Source: Bacteroidales bacterium (GTDB lineage Bacteria > Bacteroidota > Bacteroidia > Bacteroidales > JAGOPY01). From it: a stretch of DNA of 7,481 bases. Every line of letters begins with the position of its first letter. Position 1 is the stretch's first letter. Position numbers and translations under genes: made by a program. The notes under the pieces are model-generated. The model was not told where the DNA came from and searched no databases. It saw only the letters and a program-made list of their open reading frames with translations. The stretch lies in the NCBI GenBank assembly GCA_030638325.1, contig DAOWEV010000162.1, positions 1 through 7,481 of the forward strand, in the 5' to 3' direction. Shown in pieces: positions 1 to 7,194 of this stretch.

Positions 1-146
1 CTGGCTTCTATTTTTTTTTCGACCATGGCCCGGCATCTTTTGATCCTTGCGATGGCATCGGGATGAAGTTCAACTTTCCGGTTGTGCCGTGCAACTTCGA
101 CGACATTTTCAATTGTAAGACCTGCTCCTTTTATAATAAGTGTCAT
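1..146 (-). CDS. hutH: Aromatic amino acid / histidine ammonia-lyase, N-terminal fragment (runs off the window)
   Basis: Reading the minus strand from an ATG at 146 gives 48 codons that continue past position 1, so only the amino end is visible. The peptide starts MTLIIKGAGLTIENVVEVAR and goes on with HNRKVELHPDAIARIKRCRA and MVEKKIEA. This matches my memory of the start of MIO-type ammonia-lyases (HAL/PAL/TAL superfamily): a short beta strand, then helices leading to the conserved YGINTG-type segment, which would lie just outside. Family members remove ammonia from histidine, phenylalanine or tyrosine in the cytoplasm. The ASG triad that forms the MIO cofactor and the substrate-selectivity residues are not in the window, so the substrate is open and the symbol is at family level only. 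AAAGGAAAC stands directly before the ATG, a possible weak ribosome-binding site. No TAnnTTTG box is seen in the 62-base gap after hisS, so read-through from hisS is likely. Confidence 0.75.
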   Translation of the reverse strand, partial: MTLIIKGAGLTIENVVEVARHNRKVELHPDAIARIKRCRAMVEKKIEA

Positions 147-208
147 GTTTCCTTTAGTTTATTAAGTTTATAAATTGTTTTAATTTGAATTAGAGATCCT
201 TCCGCCCT

Positions 209-1573
209 TCACCTCATCATCTCTATCAGTTCCTCAACCGTAAGCTGTTTTTGTTCGCCGGTTGACATGTTCTTGATAGTCAGGTAATTGTTTGCCATTT
301 CATTTTCACCAATTAGGACCACAAAAGGGACCTGTTTCTGGTCGGCATACTTCATCTGCTTTTTCAGTTTAGCCCGGTCCGGGTACAGTTCGCATGGTAT
401 GTCTGCCTGCCTGAGTCGATTCACAGTGCCAAGACAATATCTTTCTTCTTTTTCGCCGAAATTAATGAAAAGAACCCGGGATGTCAAACCGGATTTTTCG
501 GGAAAGAGGCCAAGGCTCAACAACACATCATAGATCCTGTCGGCGCCGAAGGATACGCCTACTCCGGAGACATCCGGCAGGCCGAAGATACCGGTCAGAT
601 CATCATAACGCCCACCCCCGCAAATGCTTCCGATGGCTGCATCTCTGGCTTGTACTTCAATGATGGTACCGGTGTAATAATTGAGGCCTCTGGCCAGGGT
701 CAGATCAAGTTCACAACTGCCTGACAATCCCGTGTCATCCAGTCTGTCAAAGATGAAATCCATTTCATGGATGCCGGCCAGGCCGGTCTCAGAACCAGTC
801 AGGATGTTCTTCAATTGTTTACTTTTTTCAGGATGATCTCCTTCCATGAAAAGGACAGGCTTGAGTTTGTCAACAGCCTGCTGGCTCAATCCTTTTTCAA
901 GAAGCTCTTTCACCACATTTTCTATGCCTGTTTTTTCAAGTTTATCAAGTGCAATCGTAATGTCCTGGAATTTATCAGGGGCGCCGATCATTTCTGATAT
1001 TCCGGTCAGGATCTTCCGGTTGTTCAATTTTATTACTACGCCTAAACTCAGTTTTCCGAAAACCTCATTGATGATCTGGATCAACTCCACTTCATTCAGC
1101 AGTGAGTCGCTGCCGATAACATCCACATCGCACTGGTAAAATTCACGATATCTCCCTCTTTGCGGTTTGTCGGCCCGCCATACCGGCTGGATCTGGTATC
1201 GTTTGAACGGGAAGGTGATATCATTTCTGTGTTGCACGACATACCGGGCAAACGGAACTGTCAAGTCGTAACGCAGGCCTTTTTCACAGATTTTTGAAGT
1301 CAGTCCCGTCAAATTATCAATGCTGATATCTTTTTCACTGACCCCCGATAAATAATTGCCGGAATTAAGGATCCTGAACAACAGCTTATCTGCTTCTTCA
1401 CCAGATTTCCCTGTAAGGGTCATTAAGTTTTCCATGGCAGGTGTTTCTATAGGGAAATATCCGTATTTCTGGAATACCATTCTGATCGTATCAAAAATGT
1501 AATTCCTTCGGATCATTTCGTCCGGAGAAAAGTCACGTGTGCCTTTAGGAATGCCCGGTTTTTGTTCTGCCAT
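209..1573 (-). CDS. hisS: Histidyl-tRNA synthetase
   Basis: Cytoplasmic class II synthetase that joins histidine to tRNA-His using ATP. From the ATG at 1573 the protein has 454 residues; a GTG directly before it (1576) would add one. I chose the ATG because MAEQKPGIPKGTRDF is the usual start in this family. The order of motifs is intact: GIPKGTRDFSP near residue 7; LRYDLTVPFARY near 100 with the substrate-contacting DLT; motif 2 at about 123-150 (FKRYQIQPVWRADKPQRGRYREF, here shown as FKRYQIQPVWRAD and GRYREF, with the ATP-binding arginine); the histidine-specific loop RGLNYYTGTIIEV near 295; ICGGGRYDDLTG near 317; motif 3 GVGVSFGADRI near 336. The last ~90 residues form the anticodon-binding domain. 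An insert at roughly 65-95 makes it longer than the E. coli enzyme (~424) and is what I expect in Bacteroidota. Position 1598-1605 carries a matching promoter box. No sign of damage. Confidence 0.97.
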   Translation of the reverse strand: MAEQKPGIPKGTRDFSPDEMIRRNYIFDTIRMVFQKYGYFPIETPAMENLMTLTGKSGEEADKLLFRILNSGNYLSGVSEKDISIDNLTGLTSKICEKGLRYDLTVPFARYVVQHRNDITFPFKRYQIQPVWRADKPQRGRYREFYQCDVDVIGSDSLLNEVELIQIINEVFGKLSLGVVIKLNNRKILTGISEMIGAPDKFQDITIALDKLEKTGIENVVKELLEKGLSQQAVDKLKPVLFMEGDHPEKSKQLKNILTGSETGLAGIHEMDFIFDRLDDTGLSGSCELDLTLARGLNYYTGTIIEVQARDAAIGSICGGGRYDDLTGIFGLPDVSGVGVSFGADRIYDVLLSLGLFPEKSGLTSRVLFINFGEKEERYCLGTVNRLRQADIPCELYPDRAKLKKQMKYADQKQVPFVVLIGENEMANNYLTIKNMSTGEQKQLTVEELIEMMR

Positions 1574-1597
1574 CACGATTTAGTTTAAAATAGGCAG

Positions 1598-1605
1598 CAA
1601 AAATA
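1598..1605 (-). promoter_or_regulatory. Bacteroidota-type -7 promoter box for hisS
   Basis: On the minus strand this reads TATTTTTG, a perfect match to the TAnnTTTG -7 consensus known for the primary sigma factor of Bacteroidota. It ends 24 bases before the hisS ATG, implying a short leader. I see no clear TTTG at the expected -33 position, so only the -7 half is supported. Confidence 0.55.
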
Positions 1606-1641
1606 ATCAAATTTCGTTTTTCCATTCTCCTTTTTATCATT

Positions 1642-1649
1642 TACCTTTG
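1642..1649 (+). promoter_or_regulatory. Bacteroidota-type -7 promoter box for the glycosyltransferase operon
   Basis: TACCTTTG fits TAnnTTTG perfectly and ends 26 bases before the ATG at 1676. Together with the opposite-facing box at 1598-1605 it makes this ~100-base gap a compact divergent promoter region. The -33 position holds only a T-run (about 1617-1621), not TTTG. Confidence 0.55.
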
Positions 1650-1675
1650 CTCGTTTTCAATATGTACCTGATATC

Positions 1676-2875
1676 ATGAGAATCTTACACCTCGCAAATA
1701 AACTACCTTATCCACCCAGGGATGGCGGTTCTATCGCAACCTTCAGCCTGGCATACTCATTTGCGGAGCTTGAGCACGAGGTGAGTATTCTGGCCATGAA
1801 CACCTCGAAACATTATTATGATCTTTCGCAGCTTCCCGCCGGGGTATCTGAAATGATGGAGATCATCGGAGTGGATGTGAATACCGACCTGAATCCTGTG
1901 AAAGCCCTGAAAAACCTCCTGTTCTCAGGCAAACCATACAATGCTGTCCGTTTTGTAAATAAGGATTATGAAACCCGGCTGGCTGATTTGCTTGGAAATG
2001 AAAAATATGACGTCATTCAACTGGAGGGTTTGTACCTGGCTCCTTATATACCTTTAATAAGATCTCTTTCAAATGCCGTTGTTGCAATGCGGGCTCATAA
2101 TGTGGAACACGAGATATGGGAACGGTCCGTAACTCAACAATCCGGACTAAAAAAATGGTACCTGAAAAACCTGTCGGAACGCATTCATAAGATGGAGCTG
2201 GAATACCTGAATGATTATGATGTTTTGGTGCCGATAACTGCCAGGGATGCCGGGAGATTTAAGAAAATGGGTTGCAGCTTGCCTGTACATGTTGTCCCTG
2301 CTGGAGTGGACGCAGAAAAATTCAATCCGGACAGGTCCGGCATCGAGTATCCATCATTGTTTCACATCGGCGCCCTGGACTGGCTCCCAAACCAGGAAGG
2401 ACTTATGTGGTTTTTGGATAATGTCTGGAACACACTGCATGAGAAATACCCTGACCTCAGGTTTTATATAGCAGGCAGGAATGCACCGGCCTTCATCAGA
2501 AACCTGAAAGCTCCGAATGTGGTCTTTCTCGGTGAGGTCGAGGATGCCTATGAATTTATGAGGTCCACAGCCATTATGATCGTTCCCCTATTGTCCGGAA
2601 GTGGCATGAGGATCAAGATCATTGAAGGAATGGCGCTCGGGAAAACGATCATAACAACAACTATCGGGACAGAAGGCATTCCTACTACAAATCAAAAAAA
2701 CATTCTAATAGCAGATGATGCCGGCGAAATGCTTGATGCGGTGAAGAGTATGATCGATAATTTCGATTTATTTGAGAATATTGGAAAAAATGCTGTTACC
2801 TTTGTGCAGGAAAAATTTGATAACAGAGCAATTGCATCATCATTGCTCAAATTTTATTCAGCACATTTAAGATGA
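1676..2875 (+). CDS. GT4-family (GT-B fold) glycosyltransferase
   Basis: A 399-residue soluble protein that most likely transfers a sugar from a nucleotide-sugar donor to a growing envelope or exported glycan at the cytoplasmic face. The amino half is a Rossmann-like acceptor domain: MRILHLANKLPYPPRDGG at the start with the glycine-rich turn, AELEHEVSILA at 30-40, YDVIQLEG at 111-118, and MRAHNVEHEIWER at 138-150, a signature of this GT4 subgroup. The carboxy half is the donor domain: VPAGVD at 208-212, IGALDWLPNQEG at 231-242, LRFYIAGRNAP at 261-271, VVFLGEV at 282-288, then GSGMRIKIIEGMALGK at 308-323, where E317 is the expected nucleotide-sugar contact and the first Glu of the classic EX7E motif is Ser309. 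Length is normal for the family and I see no signal peptide or membrane helix. It overlaps the next gene by ATGA, so the two are translationally coupled. Donor and acceptor cannot be told from sequence. Confidence 0.9.
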   Translation: MRILHLANKLPYPPRDGGSIATFSLAYSFAELEHEVSILAMNTSKHYYDLSQLPAGVSEMMEIIGVDVNTDLNPVKALKNLLFSGKPYNAVRFVNKDYETRLADLLGNEKYDVIQLEGLYLAPYIPLIRSLSNAVVAMRAHNVEHEIWERSVTQQSGLKKWYLKNLSERIHKMELEYLNDYDVLVPITARDAGRFKKMGCSLPVHVVPAGVDAEKFNPDRSGIEYPSLFHIGALDWLPNQEGLMWFLDNVWNTLHEKYPDLRFYIAGRNAPAFIRNLKAPNVVFLGEVEDAYEFMRSTAIMIVPLLSGSGMRIKIIEGMALGKTIITTTIGTEGIPTTNQKNILIADDAGEMLDAVKSMIDNFDLFENIGKNAVTFVQEKFDNRAIASSLLKFYSAHLR

Positions 2876-4032
2876 TTCTGGAGATCATTTTTTGGGTAAG
2901 CGTATTATTGATCCTTCATACTTATTTGTTTTATCCTTTGATCCTTTCAATACTTATCTTAGGAAGAAAAAAGAATGATCAGTTATACTCCTTTGATAAT
3001 AAATTGCCCTTTGTTTCTGTTGTGATCTCGGCATATAATGAAGAAAATGTTATTGCCGGGAAAATTGAAAGCATTTATAGATCTTCTTTTCCTGAAAACA
3101 GCTTCGAAGTTCTTATCGGTTCGGATGCTTCTGATGACCAGACTGTTGAGATCATCAGATCATTTGAAGCGGATCATCCTTCCCTCCGTTTTTTTGATTT
3201 CAAAGAAAGGCGCGGGAAGGGGAATGTCGTGAACGATCTGGTACAGAATGCCGGGGGTAACATCCTGATCCTTACCGATGCCAATGTTTTGTTTGACAGG
3301 GACACCATGTTCGGGATCGTCAAACATTTTAAAAATCCTGAGATCGGCCTGGTGGATACAAATATGATCAACAAAGGCATGAAAAAAGAAGGTATTTCAT
3401 ACCAGGAGAAAGCTTATATCTCAAGAGAGGTCAGGATAAAAAACATGGAGGGCCGGATATGGGGGGCCATGATGGGGCCTTTCGGTGGATGTTATGCTAT
3501 TCGTAAAGAGGATTATACGGCAGTCCCGTCAAATTTTCTGGTGGATGATTTTTACATCAATATGAAGGTCTTTGAGAAGGGAAAGCTGGCTGTAAATGAG
3601 CTTCAAGCCAGGGTTTATGAAGACGTTCCACATCAGATATCCATTGAGTTCAGGCGCAAGGTAAGGATAGGTACCGGCAATTGGCAGAACCTTCGCACAT
3701 TCTGGAGGCTATTGTTTACGCGCAGATATGGGTTTGCCTTCTGGTCGCACAAGGTCATTCGCTGGATCGGCCCTTTTTTACTGATCCTGGCCCTCATTTC
3801 AAATGCGTTGCTGGTTTATAAGTCTGAATTATATCTAATAACATTGATTATACAATTGTCTTTGATCCTGGCCCCGCTTCTGGATCTTATCTGTAAATCG
3901 CTCAATTTGCATATTAAATCACTCCGGCTGATCACGCATTTTTATTCCATGAACCTGGCGCTTCTGTTTGGCTTTTTCCGTTCCTTTAAAACAATTAAAA
4001 CAGGCGTCTGGGAAAGAACCGAAAGAGGATAG
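2872..4032 (+). CDS. Membrane-anchored GT2-family (GT-A fold) glycosyltransferase
   Basis: A 386-residue processive-type glycosyltransferase of the cellulose synthase/hyaluronan synthase-like group. One membrane helix lies at about 4-30, the catalytic domain at about 46-275, and two or three further helices at about 297-315, 319-340 and 352-370. Catalytic landmarks: VVISAYNEENVI at 50-61 for nucleotide binding, GSDASDDQT at 83-91, ILTDANVLFD at 133-142 (a DxN form of the metal-binding DxD, common in this group), LVDDFYINMKV at 223-233 with the acidic pair D225-D226 near the base-catalyst position, and RRKVRIGTGNWQNL at 261-274, the counterpart of the QxxRW acceptor/product motif. The start codon overlaps the stop of the GT4 gene, so the two products probably act on the same glycan. 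The stop at 4030-4032 is followed by a convergent gap. It could make a polymer or add a single sugar to a lipid carrier; sequence alone does not decide. Confidence 0.9.
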   Translation: MILEIIFWVSVLLILHTYLFYPLILSILILGRKKNDQLYSFDNKLPFVSVVISAYNEENVIAGKIESIYRSSFPENSFEVLIGSDASDDQTVEIIRSFEADHPSLRFFDFKERRGKGNVVNDLVQNAGGNILILTDANVLFDRDTMFGIVKHFKNPEIGLVDTNMINKGMKKEGISYQEKAYISREVRIKNMEGRIWGAMMGPFGGCYAIRKEDYTAVPSNFLVDDFYINMKVFEKGKLAVNELQARVYEDVPHQISIEFRRKVRIGTGNWQNLRTFWRLLFTRRYGFAFWSHKVIRWIGPFLLILALISNALLVYKSELYLITLIIQLSLILAPLLDLICKSLNLHIKSLRLITHFYSMNLALLFGFFRSFKTIKTGVWERTERG

Positions 4033-4080
4033 GATTAGGCACTTAATTCGCAAAACCAGCCAACATGTTGTTTGTTTTTT

Positions 4081-4154
4081 GTTGCAGGTTACAGGTTGCA
4101 GGTTCTCAACTTGTAACCCGTAACCTGCAACCTGTAACCTGTAACATGCAACAG
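4081..4154. repeat. Inverted heptamer repeat (GYAACCT) forming a 24-base-pair hairpin between convergent genes
   Basis: The left arm (4081-4104) is made of seven-base units GTTGCAG, GTTACAG, GTTGCAG plus GTT. From 4113 to 4154 six units follow in the opposite sense: GTAACCC, GTAACCT, GCAACCT, GTAACCT, GTAACAT, GCAACAG. Arm 4081-4104 pairs with 4122-4145 at 23 of 24 positions, and the remaining one is a G-U wobble in plus-strand RNA; the loop is 17 bases. Because the units repeat, the arms can also pair shifted by seven bases (22 of 24). The element fills most of the 126-base gap between the ends of the GT2 gene and the permease gene. It may stop or stabilise transcripts from both sides, but no T-run follows it on either strand; the only T-run (4071-4080) is on its 5' plus side. 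Confidence 0.85.
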
Positions 4155-4158
4155 TCAA

Positions 4159-5613
4159 TTAATTTCCACTATAGGATTTCGGATTTATTTTTTTAATGAG
4201 TTTCAGAATATTAAACTTAAGGAAGAACTTATTCCATATCTCCCTGTCCATTAATGGTGCATCGGTAGTAGCCTTGTAGGTCAGGTAAATGCCCATCGGC
4301 AGAAGTATGGCTGAAGAAAGCCACATGCCATTCTCAATATCCATAGCTCCTTCTTTTGCAGATTTCTCACCAATCATGGAGATGATATGATACATTACGA
4401 AAAACAGCACGGAGACTACTACGGGCAGACCCAATCCGCCCCTGCGTATAATGGCCCCCATTGGAGCTCCGATAAAGAACAATACCAGGCACGCGAACGA
4501 CAAGGTGAACTTTTTGTGCCACACCACTTTATGCTTTCTGATGTATTCTTCTTTTTGCTTGTATTCTGCTTTGTAATGACCAATGGTTTTCATAAGGTTC
4601 CTGCCCGAATTTAAACTGCTTTCAATGATTTTTAGTTTTTCCTCCTTATTGAAATTAGATAAAATATCCTGGTTTATGTAAATGGAGTCAGTCGCAATAA
4701 AGTTGGAATCCAATAACCTGTAAAAGCTATAATTCCGCAAATAGTTATTGGCCAGGTTTATCTTTCTGAGTACCAAAGCTTCTCCAAGGGAATCAATGGA
4801 TTGATTGAGTTGCCCGATATCAAGCATTTCGTAATAATTCTTAAAAATATCTTCATCGGTCCGGCTCATCTCAAATGATGCAAGGTCGAAAACCTTGGTT
4901 TGTTCCTTGAAATTTGTTCGTTGAAATGGTTTGATATGCCGGTAATCACGCCTGTCAACCTTATCCTGGTAATTGTAACCCCGGTATAACGTAAATATAA
5001 GATACCTGCCATCAGGAGTGGGTTCTATAGTGCCGCTGTCGGCCACTGTAATGTCAATGTTTCCCCGCCTTTTAGTGTGGTTGTATATCATTACGTCATA
5101 GATGGTTTTTCCATCAGCGTCTTTGCTGCCAATTTTAATTACGTAATCTTCCAAACCATCATAAAATATGCCCTCCTTGATGTTAACAGCAAGTTTTTTC
5201 TTACGAATATCATACAATAATGACTTGAATTTAAGATTGGCAACAGGCAGTACATTGTTCGAAAAATAAAACGCAAAAACACTGAGTATCACTGAAATAA
5301 TGATCAATGGCTTCATGATCTTCCGCAATGAAATACCGGACGACTTCATAGCAACAAGCTCATAATGTTCTCCGAGGTTGCCAAAGGTCATTAAGGAAGA
5401 TAATAGTATGGCCAGCGGCAGGGCAAGCGGAACAAAAGTGGAGGAAGCATAGAACAGCAATTCGGCGAAGACATACCATTCAAGCCCTTTTCCGACAAAT
5501 TCATCGATCCATTTCCATAAAAATTGCATCAACAATATGAACAATGCAATGAAAAAGGTCATGATTAGAGGCCCGGCATAAGATTTCAGTATTAAAACAT
5601 TAAGCTTTTTCAT
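4159..5613 (-). CDS. LptF/LptG-type LPS-export permease (YjgP/YjgQ family)
   Basis: An inner-membrane protein of 484 residues belonging to the permease family that, with the LptB ATPase and LptC, extracts lipopolysaccharide from the inner membrane and passes it to the periplasmic bridge. It shows the family layout: three membrane helices at about 13-33, 52-78 and 101-121, a large periplasmic region (about 123-368), and three more helices at about 369-389, 395-415 and 430-447. Typical segments are LKSYAGPLIMTFF at 9-21, LALPLAILLSSLMTFGNLGE at 63-82 with EHYELVAMKSSGISLRKI after it (the coupling helix facing LptB), SNNVLPVAN at 118-126, and FIGAPMGAIIRRGGLGLPVV at 380-399. E. coli LptF and LptG have about 360 residues; the extra ~120 lie in the periplasmic part (roughly 240-365, helical and charged), which I expect for Bacteroidota. 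LptF and LptG cannot be separated here. It stands alone, facing the GT genes tail to tail. The promoter box is at 5633-5640. Confidence 0.93.
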   Translation of the reverse strand: MKKLNVLILKSYAGPLIMTFFIALFILLMQFLWKWIDEFVGKGLEWYVFAELLFYASSTFVPLALPLAILLSSLMTFGNLGEHYELVAMKSSGISLRKIMKPLIIISVILSVFAFYFSNNVLPVANLKFKSLLYDIRKKKLAVNIKEGIFYDGLEDYVIKIGSKDADGKTIYDVMIYNHTKRRGNIDITVADSGTIEPTPDGRYLIFTLYRGYNYQDKVDRRDYRHIKPFQRTNFKEQTKVFDLASFEMSRTDEDIFKNYYEMLDIGQLNQSIDSLGEALVLRKINLANNYLRNYSFYRLLDSNFIATDSIYINQDILSNFNKEEKLKIIESSLNSGRNLMKTIGHYKAEYKQKEEYIRKHKVVWHKKFTLSFACLVLFFIGAPMGAIIRRGGLGLPVVVSVLFFVMYHIISMIGEKSAKEGAMDIENGMWLSSAILLPMGIYLTYKATTDAPLMDREIWNKFFLKFNILKLIKKINPKSYSGN

Positions 5614-5632
5614 CCTGAATAACTATATCCTG

Positions 5633-5640
5633 CAAATTTA
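5633..5640 (-). promoter_or_regulatory. Bacteroidota-type -7 promoter box for the LPS permease gene
   Basis: On the minus strand this reads TAAATTTG, a perfect TAnnTTTG, ending 19 bases before the ATG at 5613. A GTTTA about 20 bases further upstream is the only hint of a -33 element. Confidence 0.5.
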
Positions 5641-5696
5641 CAGAATTAATATTGATGAATAAACGTAATTATTTAGCTGTGACGTATATTTCATCA

Positions 5697-5907
5697 GTGT
5701 TAAATAGATTACTAAAATAAAATATCTAAATCCTAATTTCTAAATCCTAAACAATACCAAATGACAAAAGCACAAAACTTAAAACCGTATGTTCTGTAGG
5801 AAATCCTTTGTTTTGAACTTTGGTTATTTGAGTTTTGAATTTGTTTAGAATTTAGGATTTAGTGCTTAGGGTTTATTTTAAAAAAACATTCGTATGATAT
5901 TTAACAC
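5697..5907. repeat. Long imperfect palindrome, MITE-like, in the divergent gap
   Basis: The 402-base gap 5614-6015 contains two promoter boxes and this element. The core arms are 5726-5785 and 5810-5869 with a 24-base centre. Outer parts are heptamers: CTAAATC, CTAATTT, CTAAATC, CTAAACA at 5726-5753, answered by TTTAGAA, TTTAGGA, TTTAGTG, CTTAGGG at 5844-5871. Without gaps, 5747-5785 matches the reverse complement of 5810-5848 at 26 of 39 positions, and the matches fall in blocks (CTAAACAA, CAAA, CAAA, CAAA, AAAAC) every 7-8 bases. Further out, TAAAATAAA (5713-5721 and inverted 5872-5880) and GTGTTAAATA (5697-5706 and inverted 5898-5907) suggest the symmetry reaches 211 bases. I see no reading frame, transposase or clear target-site duplication. 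It lies between the two promoters, so probably in neither transcript. The boundaries beyond the core are less certain. Confidence 0.7.
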
Positions 5908-5990
5908 CTACAATTGTTATGAATAAGTTAACAAAAGGATTGTAGCAATGTTATCTGAACCATAGAGATGATTGTATATAAAAAAACTTT

Positions 5991-5998
5991 TACTTTTG
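5991..5998 (+). promoter_or_regulatory. Bacteroidota-type -7 promoter box for the GNAT-like gene
   Basis: TACTTTTG matches TAnnTTTG perfectly and ends 17 bases before the ATG at 6016, which implies a very short leader. ATTG at 5971-5974 could be a weak -33 element. No Shine-Dalgarno sequence precedes the ATG, as is usual in Bacteroidota. Confidence 0.55.
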
Positions 5999-6015
5999 TG
6001 CCATAAATTGACTTT

Positions 6016-7194
6016 ATGCAGATAATTGAGGTTAGAGACCGGAAGACTGCACGTGAGTTTCTGAATGTGGCCAGGGTGCTTTACAAGGATGATAAGAATT
6101 GGGTATGCCTGCTGGACCAAGACATCAATGCTGTTTTTGACCCGGGCAAGAATAATAATTTCAAAAAGGGAGGCGCTGCCCGGTGGGTTTTGAAAGACGG
6201 TGACGGCCTTCTGATAGGTCGCATCGCTGCTTTTTACAATACAGAAAAAGCGCTTAAGTTTGACCAGCCTACCGGAGGATGTGGTTTTTTTGAATGCATC
6301 AACGACCGGGAAGCAGCTTTTAAACTGTTTGACACCAGTCGGCAATGGCTTTCTGAACATGGCATGGAAGCCATGGACGGGCCTGTTAACTTCGGTGAAA
6401 ACGATTATTTCTGGGGCCTGCTTATTGAAGGGTTTACACCCCCGGCCTATGGTATGAATTACAATCCTCCATATTACCGGGAATTGTTTGAGTCGTATGG
6501 TTTTAGGATTTATTTCGAGCAGGTCACCAAACATCTTGATACAACGGTTCCTTTCCCGGATCGATTCTGGAAGATTGCAGAATGGGTCATGAGAAAGCCA
6601 GGTTTTTCTTTTGAACATTTCAGTTTCAGGGAGGTTGATAAATTCTCATCAGACCTCATCGAAATATATAATGCTACATGGGTCAATCATGAGCATTTTA
6701 CACCGCTTACATCCAAAACTGTCAGGGCTGCTATGGAATCTGCCAAACCGGTGCTGATTGAAGATTTTATCTGGTTTGCTTATCATGAGGGCAAGCCTAT
6801 CGCATTTATGGTCATGCTGCCCGATGTCAACCAAATCCTCAGGCATTTGAACGGCAAGCTGCATCTGATCAACAAACTCAGGTTTTTATATTATAAATGG
6901 ACAAAGACGATTACCCGCAACAGGATCACTATTCTCGGTGTGGTTCCTCAGTTTCAAGGTGCCGGAATAGAATCATGTCTTTTCTGGCACTTGCAGGAAC
7001 CCGTATTGCGGAAAAGGCCACATATTATAGAAATAGAGATATCCTGGGTAGGTGATTTCAATCCGAAAATGCAGGCTACCGTGGATGCCATGAATGCCAA
7101 ACCGGGAAAAAAACACATTACATACCGTAAACTGTTTAATGATTCCTCCGAAGTGAAAAAGGCCACAACCATTTGGACGGGACGTGAAGCGTGA
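6016..7194 (+). CDS. GNAT-superfamily protein of unknown substrate, probably two GNAT-like halves
   Basis: A 392-residue soluble protein. The carboxy half contains the acetyl-CoA-binding signature of GNAT acyltransferases: RITILGVVPQFQGAGIESCL at 302-321, that is a beta strand, then V-P-x-x-Q-G-x-G and a helix. The following EIEISWVGDFNP at 339-350 is the next strand. The amino half also looks GNAT-like in arrangement: a strand pair at about 55-75 (ARWVLKDGDGLLIGRIAAFY), GCGFFECIND at 88-97, a helix at 98-115 and EAMDGPVNFGENDYFWGLL at 118-136. GPVNFGENDYFWGLLIEGF followed by MNYNPPYY at 147-154 is strongly conserved in a family of ~390-residue bacterial proteins often labelled only as hypothetical or N-acetyltransferase. 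I do not know its substrate. No signal peptide or membrane helix. The stop codon (7192-7194) overlaps the first unit of the downstream heptamer array. It has its own promoter box and no operon partner in view. Confidence 0.85.
   Translation: MQIIEVRDRKTAREFLNVARVLYKDDKNWVCLLDQDINAVFDPGKNNNFKKGGAARWVLKDGDGLLIGRIAAFYNTEKALKFDQPTGGCGFFECINDREAAFKLFDTSRQWLSEHGMEAMDGPVNFGENDYFWGLLIEGFTPPAYGMNYNPPYYRELFESYGFRIYFEQVTKHLDTTVPFPDRFWKIAEWVMRKPGFSFEHFSFREVDKFSSDLIEIYNATWVNHEHFTPLTSKTVRAAMESAKPVLIEDFIWFAYHEGKPIAFMVMLPDVNQILRHLNGKLHLINKLRFLYYKWTKTITRNRITILGVVPQFQGAGIESCLFWHLQEPVLRKRPHIIEIEISWVGDFNPKMQATVDAMNAKPGKKHITYRKLFNDSSEVKKATTIWTGREA

Noticed and set aside
172..186. Small inverted repeat AAATT/AATTT between hisS and the lyase as a terminator
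   Set aside because: A five-base AT-only stem in AT-rich sequence is too weak, and chance is a sufficient explanation.
1574..1576. GTG at 1576 as the start of hisS
   Set aside because: The ATG directly after it gives the usual family N-terminus, so the GTG adds one unneeded residue.
3274..3288. TDAN instead of DxD in the GT2 protein as an inactivating change
   Set aside because: DxN variants are common in this group of GT2 enzymes and the other catalytic motifs are intact.
4071..4154. Classic intrinsic terminator for the GT operon or permease gene
   Set aside because: The stem is strong, but neither strand has a T-run after it; the only T-run precedes the stem on the plus strand.
3919..4158. 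Minus-strand 79-residue frame with a LQVAGYGLQV repeat
   Set aside because: It translates the heptamer hairpin and then runs antisense inside the GT2 gene; no family resemblance.
5917..6618. Minus-strand 233-residue frame opposite the GNAT-like gene
   Set aside because: It is the antisense shadow of a well-conserved coding region, its composition is not protein-like, and it has no promoter box.
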